Shown here one piece after another: positions 1-6,186 of a stretch of DNA of 7,592 nt. Both the position numbers and the translations under genes were made by a program. Below the pieces are notes generated by a model. That model saw nothing but the letters and a program-made list of their open reading frames with translations. It did not search any database and was not told the DNA's origin. The first letter of the stretch is position 1, and each line of letters starts with the position of its first letter. Origin of the DNA: Pseudomonadota bacterium. GTDB taxonomy: Bacteria; Myxococcota_A; Polyangia; Fen-1088. The stretch lies in contig JADGRD010000156.1 in NCBI GenBank assembly GCA_017881285.1, positions 1-7,592 of the forward strand, read 5' to 3'.

Positions 1-126
1 GTTCTTGAGCTTGCGCACCTCCTCGTCGAGGGCGATCACGGCATCGAGGTCCACATCGGCGCCGAGCTTGGAGAGCCCCGCACGGACCTCGTCGGGGGTT
101 TCACGGATGCGTCGAATGTCGAGCAT
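1..126 (-). CDS. serS: Seryl-tRNA synthetase, N-terminal fragment (cut by left window edge)
   Basis: The minus strand from the ATG at 126-124 reads MLDIRRIRETPDEVRAGLSK and continues open for 42 codons to the window edge. MLDI-R-IRE-P-EVR followed by a D-LD--I-LDEE-R stretch is the usual start of bacterial seryl-tRNA synthetase, the beginning of its tRNA-binding coiled-coil arm. The enzyme charges tRNA-Ser with serine in the cytoplasm and is essential. The catalytic class II core lies outside the window. No good Shine-Dalgarno sequence precedes the ATG, but the start is fixed by the family's highly conserved N-terminus. The gene begins 73 bases after the stop of the fibro-slime gene, on the same strand. 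I see no intrinsic terminator between them, so read-through is possible. Confidence 0.9.
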   Translation of the reverse strand, partial: MLDIRRIRETPDEVRAGLSKLGADVDLDAVIALDEEVRKLKN

Positions 127-199
127 GGAAGTGCCCGAGTGTACGACGATTCATTGGTTCCAGGCCAGTCTTGTAGCTGCCTCCGGTCGCTTATCCGCG

Positions 200-2209
<2,010 letters not shown>

Positions 2210-2376
2210 AAAGAGCCTCCTCTTGAGCCTAAATCTAGCCGATTCGGATGGGCCATGTACGCCCTTTTGGTGTGATTGCCGTGCTCTGGCACACCCCTCT
2301 TGCAACCCTCGAAGGGGCCAGTTTGGGAAGCCTGGAGGGCTCGCCAGGGCGCCGCCCATGCCGCAGTGAATCCGGA
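2210..2376 (-). other. 167-base spacer between GH45 gene and fibro-slime gene, with one inverted repeat
   Basis: This spacer follows the GH45 stop and carries the leader of the fibro-slime gene. Arms GGTGTG (2269-2274) and CACACC (2290-2295) form a 6-bp inverted repeat around a 15-base centre, which itself can pair GTGC with GCAC (2281-2284 and 2287... region). A weak CCTGG/CCAGG pair lies at about 2331-2348. No run of T follows either pair on the minus strand, so I see no intrinsic terminator. No convincing -35/-10 pair is visible. The two genes could therefore be co-transcribed, or the second could have a promoter I cannot recognise. Confidence 0.35.
2216..2221 (-). promoter_or_regulatory. 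Ribosome binding site that fixes the fibro-slime protein start
   Basis: The minus strand reads AGGAGG, six bases (CTCTTT) before the ATG at 2209-2207. The reading frame stays open upstream as far as 3004, inside the GH45 gene. This perfect Shine-Dalgarno sequence and the lipoprotein signal right after the ATG show that 2209 is the true start. Confidence 0.85.
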
Positions 2377-3771
2377 CTACTTCGAAAGGCCGGTCTTGTT
2401 GCTGAGCTGTGAGGGACAGCTCACCTGCTTGTAGACCAGCTGGGGATTGTCCGCCGAGCTGAACCAGCCCGTGAACCAGTCGCACCCGGCCTTGAGGGTG
2501 GACGAGATGCTGCCGAAGACGGACGAGCACTTGCCTTTCATGCAGGTCGCGTCGCCGCCGCATTCCGAGAGCAGGCCACCGTACTGCACACCGAGGTCGG
2601 CCGACCCGCCCCACTGGGTCGCGCAACCATTCATGGCGCCGACGCCACCGCCGGGAATCAGCAGGTCGAACTGGTTGGCGGCGATGCCACCGATGTTGAT
2701 GACTTGCACGATCATCTGCTGGCCCTTGATCGCCGCGGCGCCGGCGTTGGGGCCGGAGTTGCCGTTGCCCGTGAATTGCAGCTCGAAGCAGGTGCCGCAG
2801 GCGACCCCGTTGTAGGCCGCGAAGCCGTACGACATGTTGGTGCCTGAATCGAACCAGGGTGAGAAGTCGTAGCACTCGAAGGCACTTCCTCCGCCCTCGC
2901 AGCCGTTCTTCTGGTCCACCGAAACGCGGGTGGTGCCGCCTTTGTCGCAGCTTGGTACCTGCGGGTTGGAGTTGGCCGACCACCCGCACGAGGGCTTGCA
3001 GCAATCCCAGTACCGGCTGGCCCAGCCACTCGTGCCCGAGATCTGCGGGTTGGTGCTGCCGGGACTGGTGCTCCCGCCGGCCCCGGTCGTGCCGCCGGTC
3101 TTGACGCCGCCGGTTCCGATCACGCCGCCGGTTCCGACCCCGGCGCCCGAGCCGGCCGTGCCACCTGAACCGCCGCGGGCGGTTGAGCCACCGGAACTAG
3201 CCACCCCGCCAGCGCCGCCGACGCCGCCGCCCGAGCAGCGGCCACAGGTCCGGTTGCAGTAGGTGGCGAACCATGACTGCGAGCACATGCCGTAAGAAAG
3301 CCACTCGGCGCAGGTCTGGGGCTGGCCGGGTGCCGGATCGTCCGTGCAGGTGCTGGTCGAGACGACGGTCGAGGCGGTGGTGCCGCCCGAGCCGCCACGC
3401 GCCGTGGTGCCACCGGATGCGATCGTGCCGCCAGAGGCCGTGGAGCCACCGGAAGCGGTGGTGCCGCCCGAGCCGGCCGTGCCACCCGAGCCACCGCGGG
3501 CCGTGCTGCCACCCGAGGACGGGACGCCGCCCGAGCTGCCCGACGAGCTACCACCGGAGGAGGTGGTGATCCCGCCGGAGGAGGTCACGCCACCCGAGGA
3601 GGTGGTGCCACCACTCCCCTTGACCCCACCAGAGGAAGTTGGCGTGTTCGAGCTCCCCCCGGTTGAGCCGGTGGCATCTGGCCTGGTTTCGATGAGGTTG
3701 CAACCGGGGATGCAGATCACGAATCCGACCGCAACAAACAATGTCATGGTAGCTACAGCACCAAACCGCAT
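2377..3771 (-). CDS. Secreted GH45 endo-beta-1,4-glucanase lipoprotein with ShKT-like module
   Basis: The protein has 464 residues. A signal (1-23) ends at IPGC (Cys24), a lipobox with an unusual Pro at -2. A Gly/Ser/Thr linker (36-140) leads to a six-cysteine module (Cys142, 154, 163, 172, 176, 179; W157, G161 and a terminal TCGRC) that fits the ShKT pattern. A second linker (180-244) precedes the catalytic domain (about 247-453). ASRYWDCCKPSCGW (251-264) matches the GH45 signature, with Ser for the usual Thr, and includes Asp256, equivalent to the catalytic base. FDLLIPGGGVG (368-378) contains Asp369, equivalent to the catalytic acid. The region also holds 14 cysteines and ends in the conserved WFSSADNP...V-CP block. 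GH45 enzymes hydrolyse internal beta-1,4 bonds in cellulose with inversion. Having both aspartates argues for a cellulase rather than an expansin. The start is chosen by AGGAG six bases upstream and by the signal peptide. An in-frame upstream ATG at 3834 would add 21 residues before the signal. Confidence 0.9.
   Translation of the reverse strand: MRFGAVATMTLFVAVGFVICIPGCNLIETRPDATGSTGGSSNTPTSSGGVKGSGGTTSSGGVTSSGGITTSSGGSSSGSSGGVPSSGGSTARGGSGGTAGSGGTTASGGSTASGGTIASGGTTARGGSGGTTASTVVSTSTCTDDPAPGQPQTCAEWLSYGMCSQSWFATYCNRTCGRCSGGGVGGAGGVASSGGSTARGGSGGTAGSGAGVGTGGVIGTGGVKTGGTTGAGGSTSPGSTNPQISGTSGWASRYWDCCKPSCGWSANSNPQVPSCDKGGTTRVSVDQKNGCEGGGSAFECYDFSPWFDSGTNMSYGFAAYNGVACGTCFELQFTGNGNSGPNAGAAAIKGQQMIVQVINIGGIAANQFDLLIPGGGVGAMNGCATQWGGSADLGVQYGGLLSECGGDATCMKGKCSSVFGSISSTLKAGCDWFTGWFSSADNPQLVYKQVSCPSQLSNKTGLSK
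3040..3234 (-). repeat. Second Gly/Ser/Thr/Val linker of the GH45 protein
   Basis: This stretch encodes residues 180-244, between the ShKT-like module and the GH45 domain. It is low in complexity, with repeated GTGGV, TGG and SGG motifs. It contains a perfect 18-residue copy (192-209) of a segment from the first linker. Confidence 0.85.
3145..3198 (-). repeat. Linker duplication, copy B
   Basis: Encodes SSGGSTARGGSGGTAGSG, residues 192-209 of the GH45 protein. It is identical at protein level to copy A at 3466-3519 but differs at several third codon positions. Confidence 0.85.
3235..3348 (-). other. ShKT-like six-cysteine domain within the GH45 gene
   Basis: This stretch encodes residues 142-179. 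The spacing is C-x11-C-x8-C-x8-C-x3-C-x2-C, with Asp144, Trp157, Gly161 and the ending CNRTCGRC. It resembles the ShKT (sea-anemone toxin-like) fold, a small disulfide domain attached to many secreted enzymes, mostly in eukaryotes. Its role here may be substrate binding or wall attachment. A divergent small carbohydrate-binding module is an alternative reading. Confidence 0.7.
3352..3666 (-). repeat. First Gly/Ser/Thr linker of the GH45 protein
   Basis: This stretch encodes residues 36-140. It consists of degenerate 5- to 8-residue units of the type SSGG(V/I/T)T, TASGG and ARGGSGGT. Such linkers separate the lipid anchor from globular domains in many myxobacterial surface proteins. Its DNA gives false Pro-rich open frames on the plus strand. 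Confidence 0.88.
3466..3519 (-). repeat. Linker duplication, copy A
   Basis: Encodes residues 85-102 of the GH45 protein, identical in protein sequence to copy B (192-209). A shorter third copy, ARGGSGGT, is at residues 124-131. Confidence 0.85.
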
Positions 3772-3777
3772 GTTGTA

Positions 3778-3782
3778 CTCCT
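3778..3782 (-). promoter_or_regulatory. Ribosome binding site that fixes the GH45 protein start
   Basis: The minus strand reads AGGAG, six bases before the ATG at 3771-3769. This selects the start immediately before the lipoprotein signal over the upstream in-frame ATG at 3834. Confidence 0.8.
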
Positions 3783-3885
3783 GAGTCCGCCAATGGTGAA
3801 TGGGACGAGAGCGGAAGTCCAGTTGTAACGACACCTTATCCCCCGGGTTTGGGCAATCTGGGGCCGTAATTGGTGGGTCCGATCA

Positions 3886-3909
3886 CGCGCGACGGGCGCG
3901 GGTTTTTTT
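3886..3909 (+). terminator. Orphan intrinsic-terminator-like hairpin in a divergent gap
   Basis: The plus strand has CGCGC (3886-3890), a five-base loop, GCGCG (3896-3900), two G, then seven T (3903-3909). A GC-only stem followed by a U-tract is the intrinsic terminator pattern, although the stem is short and two bases separate it from the T run. The flanking genes diverge, so no gene upstream on this strand needs it. It could end an unannotated short RNA or antisense transcript, or attenuate the regulator's leader. It works only in the plus orientation because the other side has no T run. Confidence 0.4.
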
Positions 3910-4020
3910 GACGGTTCTTGGCCATTCGATCCACGCGTCGCGGGCAGGTGTCGCATGCCGTGTGGCGACGGCCGGTCGGCCCCGCGGCGTCGGGGCTCGA
4001 CTGCACGGAAGCGGCTCCGA

Positions 4021-4029
4021 TGTTATGGT
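4021..4029 (+). promoter_or_regulatory. Possible extended -10 promoter of the XRE-cupin regulator
   Basis: TGT-TATGGT fits an extended -10 (TGn plus a hexamer with 4 of 6 consensus bases). A TCGACT at 3997-4002 resembles a -35, but the spacing of 21 is too long. Transcription would start near 4036, just ahead of the AGGGGG Shine-Dalgarno sequence at 4037-4042. Confidence 0.3.
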
Positions 4030-4046
4030 GCGCGGCAGGGGGCGCG

Positions 4047-4697
4047 ATGAAGAAAGAAAAGACACCTGTCCACGAAGCCAACAAACGGGCGGCGGCTGTG
4101 CTACTGCGCAAGGCGCCGCTCCCGCCCGGAGACGACGTGGGCGCCGCCGATCTGGCCCGGCGGGTCGGCGCGCAACTGCGCGAGAAGCGCAAGGCGCGCG
4201 GGCTGTCCCTCGACGAGCTCGCGGTGGCGTCCGGGGTCAGCCGGGCCGCGCTGTCCCAGATCGAGCTCTGCAAGAGCAATCCCTCGCTCGGGGTGTTGTG
4301 GAAGATCGCGATCGGGCTGGGCATTCCCTTCTCCGAGCTGATCGGCGGTCAAGGGCAGGGGGTCTCCCTGCTCCGCCGCAGCGACGCCCAGGTCCTGCGC
4401 TCGGCTGATGGAAAGCTGGAGAGCCGTCCATTGTCACCGGCGGGCTCGAATCCCTGGGTGGAGCTCTACGAGCTGCGCCTGGCCGCGCGCGCCTCGCACG
4501 CCTCCGACCCGCACGCTGCCGGTACTCGCGAAATCGTCGTGGTCCTGAGCGGTTCGCTCAATATGCGCGTGGGCCTGGAGATCTACGAGCTGGGCCCGGG
4601 CGACTCGATATCTTTCCGCGCCGACGCGGCCCACGCCTACGAGAACCCGGGCGCCTCCGAGGGCCGTTACCACGACCTCATCATCTACGGGCGCTAG
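4047..4697 (+). CDS. XRE-family transcriptional regulator with C-terminal cupin domain
   Basis: The protein has 216 residues. Residues about 38-98 form a helix-turn-helix of the XRE/Cro type: LREKRKARGLSLDELAVASG, then VSRAALSQIE as turn and recognition helix, and NPSLGVLWKIAIGLGI. Residues about 137-214 form a small beta-barrel cupin, with H151, H156 and E162 near motif 1 (GTREIVVVLSGS) and PGD (184-186) and H196 in motif 2, so metal or small-ligand binding is plausible. Proteins of this architecture are usually cytoplasmic, ligand-responsive DNA-binding regulators of metabolic or stress genes. The ligand cannot be read from sequence. AGGGGG lies four bases before the chosen ATG. An in-frame ATG at 4020 would add nine residues but has no clear Shine-Dalgarno sequence. 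The gene lies 185 bases upstream of metY on the same strand, whose promoter contains a palindrome, so metY is a candidate target, as is the regulator's own promoter. Confidence 0.88.
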   Translation: MKKEKTPVHEANKRAAAVLLRKAPLPPGDDVGAADLARRVGAQLREKRKARGLSLDELAVASGVSRAALSQIELCKSNPSLGVLWKIAIGLGIPFSELIGGQGQGVSLLRRSDAQVLRSADGKLESRPLSPAGSNPWVELYELRLAARASHASDPHAAGTREIVVVLSGSLNMRVGLEIYELGPGDSISFRADAAHAYENPGASEGRYHDLIIYGR

Positions 4698-4700
4698 GGC

Positions 4701-4718
4701 GGACAAGCCGGATTGTCC
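4701..4718. repeat. Inverted repeat just after the regulator stop codon
   Basis: GGACAA (4701-4706) and TTGTCC (4713-4718) are perfect 6-bp arms around GCCGGA, three bases after the TAG. No T run follows, so it is not a standard intrinsic terminator. It could stabilise the 3' end of the mRNA or bind a protein. Confidence 0.5.
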
Positions 4719-4729
4719 ACTATTCGATG

Positions 4730-4762
4730 CCAGGGGAGCTGCGTCCTGGCCTGGAACCCAGG
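4730..4762. repeat. Cluster of CCAGG/CCTGG inverted repeats
   Basis: CCAGG occurs at 4730-4734 and 4758-4762, with tandem CCTGG units at 4745-4749 and 4750-4754 between them. Both outer units sit in a longer direct repeat, CCAGGGGA (4730-4737 and 4758-4765). Alternative hairpins are possible. The cluster lies upstream of the metY promoter, so it is outside the metY leader. Confidence 0.4.
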
Positions 4763-4821
4763 GGAATCGCTGAAACGACCCCATGACTGAGTCTCGTATA
4801 GAAGACGCAATTCTTTTATCA

Positions 4822-4849
4822 TTGACGAGGCCGCTCGTCGTGCTACAAA
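4822..4849 (+). promoter_or_regulatory. Sigma-70-type promoter of metY
   Basis: TTGACG (4822-4827, 5 of 6 consensus) and TACAAA (4844-4849, 4 of 6) are separated by 16 bases. They lie in a locally AT-rich stretch (about 4795-4860) that contrasts with the GC-rich surroundings. The expected transcription start near 4856 leaves a leader of only about 27 bases before the metY ATG, too short for a riboswitch. Confidence 0.6.
4824..4839. promoter_or_regulatory. Candidate operator palindrome inside the metY promoter
   Basis: GACGAG-gccg-CTCGTC has perfect 6-bp arms. It overlaps the -35 box and fills most of the spacer, a typical place for a repressor site. Which protein binds is unknown. The XRE-cupin regulator encoded upstream is the nearest candidate. 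Confidence 0.45.
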
Positions 4850-4870
4850 GGGGAAAACTCACAACCGTGG

Positions 4871-4875
4871 AGAGG
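4871..4875 (+). promoter_or_regulatory. Ribosome binding site deciding the metY start
   Basis: AGAGG (within GGAGAGG, 4869-4875) is seven bases from the ATG at 4883. It would be only one base from the in-frame TTG at 4877, which rules that alternative out. Confidence 0.7.
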
Positions 4876-4882
4876 ATTGATC

Positions 4883-6175
4883 ATGAGCGCAAGACCGTAC
4901 CGCTTCGAAACCTTGGCCCTGCACGCCGGGCAGACTCCTGACGCCACCCTGTCGCGAGGCATTCCTGTCTACCGGACGACGTCCTACGTCTTCAAGAACA
5001 CCGAGCACGCGGCCAACCTCTTCGCGCTCAAGGAGCTGGGCAACATCTACACCCGGCTCATGAACCCGACCACCGACATTCTCGAGCAGCGGGTATCGCA
5101 ACTCGAGGGCGGCGCGGCCTCGGTGGCATTGGCCTCGGGCACCTCGGCGGTCTTCTACGCCATCATCACCCTGGCCCAGGCCGGCGACGAGATCGTTTCG
5201 GCCAACAACCTCTACGGCGGCACCTACACGCAGTTCGACTCCATCCTGCCCCAGCTGGGCATCAAGGTGAACTTCGTCGACGCCAAGGAGCCCAAGAACG
5301 TCGAAAAGGCCATCACTGCCAAGACGCGTGCCGTGTTCATCGAGACCATCGGCAACCCGGTGCTCGATTTCACCGACATTCGCGCCATCGCCGACGTGGC
5401 GCACAAGCACGGCTTGCCGCTCATCGTGGATGCGACCTTCACCACGCCCTATCTGCTGCGCGCCATCGAGCACGGCGCGGACATCGTCGTCAATTCCTTG
5501 ACGAAGTGGCTGGGTGGGCACGGTGCGGCCATCGGTGGCATCATCACCGACTCGGGCAAGTTCCCCTGGAAGGGCAACCCGCGTTTCCCGCTCTTCAATG
5601 AGCCGGACAGCAATTACCACGGCCTGCGCTGGGCCCATGACCTGCCCGACGCGCTGGCGCCCATCGCCTTCGCCCTGCGCGTGCGCACGGTGCCGCTGCG
5701 CAACCTGGGCGCCGCCATCTCGCCCGACAATTCCTTTCTTTTCCTGCAAGGGATCGAAACCCTGCCGGTGCGCATGGTTCGCCACAGCGACAACGCGCTC
5801 AAGGTCGCCCTGCACCTGAAGAAGCACAACAAGGTGGCGTGGGTGCGCTACCCCGGCCTGCCGGACGATCCGACGCACGCGACCGCCAGCCGATACCTCA
5901 AGAACGGCTTCGGCGGCATGGTGGTATTCGGTGTGAAGGGTGGCTACCCGTCGGCGGTCAAGCTCATCGACAACATCAAGCTCTTCTCCCACCTGGCCAA
6001 CGTCGGCGACGCCAAGAGCCTGATCCTGCACCCGGCCAGCACCTCACACTCGCAGCTTTCGGAGCAGCAGCAGCGCGAGAGCGGTCTCACGCCCGATCTC
6101 GTGCGCCTGTCCATCGGCCTCGAGCACGTCGACGATCTGATCGAGGCGCTCGACGAGGCGCTGGCGCTGGCCTGA
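4883..6175 (+). CDS. metY: O-acetylhomoserine sulfhydrylase (O-acetylhomoserine aminocarboxypropyltransferase)
   Basis: The protein has 430 residues, a normal length for MetY. It belongs to the Cys/Met-metabolism PLP enzymes (fold type I). Visible landmarks are FETLALHAGQ (8-17), YTRLMNPT (56-63), the ASGTSA phosphate-binding loop (84-89), D183 in the IVDATFTTPY segment facing the PLP ring nitrogen, and NSLTKWLGGHG with K208 as the PLP Schiff-base lysine. A PDSNYHGL segment (241-248) is typical of MetY rather than of methionine gamma-lyase. LRNLGAAISP-N-F and RLSIGLEH (R408, substrate carboxylate) complete the family signature. It makes homocysteine from O-acetylhomoserine and sulfide (EC 2.5.1.49) in the cytoplasm, giving direct sulfhydrylation in methionine synthesis. 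The ATG at 4883 has AGAGG seven bases upstream. The in-frame TTG at 4877 is less likely. It has its own promoter and converges with hydE, six bases separating the stops. Confidence 0.93.
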   Translation: MSARPYRFETLALHAGQTPDATLSRGIPVYRTTSYVFKNTEHAANLFALKELGNIYTRLMNPTTDILEQRVSQLEGGAASVALASGTSAVFYAIITLAQAGDEIVSANNLYGGTYTQFDSILPQLGIKVNFVDAKEPKNVEKAITAKTRAVFIETIGNPVLDFTDIRAIADVAHKHGLPLIVDATFTTPYLLRAIEHGADIVVNSLTKWLGGHGAAIGGIITDSGKFPWKGNPRFPLFNEPDSNYHGLRWAHDLPDALAPIAFALRVRTVPLRNLGAAISPDNSFLFLQGIETLPVRMVRHSDNALKVALHLKKHNKVAWVRYPGLPDDPTHATASRYLKNGFGGMVVFGVKGGYPSAVKLIDNIKLFSHLANVGDAKSLILHPASTSHSQLSEQQQRESGLTPDLVRLSIGLEHVDDLIEALDEALALA

Positions 6176-6186
6176 ACCGGGTCAGG
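6171..6186. repeat. Near-palindrome spanning both stop codons of metY and hydE
   Basis: CCTGAACCGGGTCAGG is a 16-base palindrome with one mismatched pair (A6176 opposite G6181). Its arms contain the TGA of metY on the plus strand and the TGA of hydE on the minus strand. No T run flanks it, so I do not call it a terminator. Confidence 0.5.

Larger units (their letters stand above)
3772..4046. other. Divergent intergenic region between GH45 gene and XRE-cupin regulator
   Basis: These 275 bases must carry the promoters of both divergent genes. On the GH45 side I could not find a -35/-10 pair with acceptable spacing. On the regulator side there is a possible extended -10 at 4021-4029. The only other clear structure is the terminator-like hairpin at 3886-3909. 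No small gene with a convincing start is seen. Confidence 0.6.

Noticed and set aside
156..168. A 13-base sequence shared in inverted orientation with 4746-4758 (ctggcctggaacc)
   Set aside because: About one such match is expected by chance when a GC-rich window of this size is compared with itself on both strands, and the flanks do not match.
2271..2293. A CRP-like site (TGTGA ... CACA)
   Set aside because: The half-sites are too far apart for the usual TGTGA-N6-TCACA arrangement.
2287..2304. A sigma-54-like promoter (TGGCAC ... TTGCA) on the plus strand
   Set aside because: The GG and GC pairs are separated by 12 bases rather than the strict 10, and it would point antisense into the GH45 gene with no gene to serve.
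2210..3004. Upstream extension of the fibro-slime reading frame to a 934-residue protein
   Set aside because: The extension overlaps the GH45 gene in another frame, is Arg-rich and has no domain. A perfect AGGAGG and a lipoprotein signal mark the start at 2209.
2377..3033. Reading the catalytic domain as an expansin rather than a GH45 enzyme
   Set aside because: Expansins lack the catalytic base, whereas here the RYWD aspartate and the FDLLIPGGGVG aspartate are both present, together with GH45-specific cysteine spacing.
3040..3666. A CRISPR-like or tandem DNA repeat array
   Set aside because: The repetition is degenerate at DNA level and follows codons of a Gly/Ser/Thr linker. There are no constant repeats with unique spacers.
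3800..4408. A 202-codon plus-strand frame across the divergent gap and the start of the regulator
   Set aside because: It overlaps the well-supported XRE-cupin gene in another frame, is rich in Arg, Ala and Gly, and shows no domain or ribosome binding site.
4698..4882. A SAM riboswitch in front of metY
   Set aside because: The predicted transcription start leaves a leader of only about 27 bases, and no conserved riboswitch core was recognisable further upstream.
4859..6031. A 390-codon minus-strand frame antisense to metY
   Set aside because: metY matches its family along its full length. The antisense frame has no recognisable domain and is an effect of codon bias.
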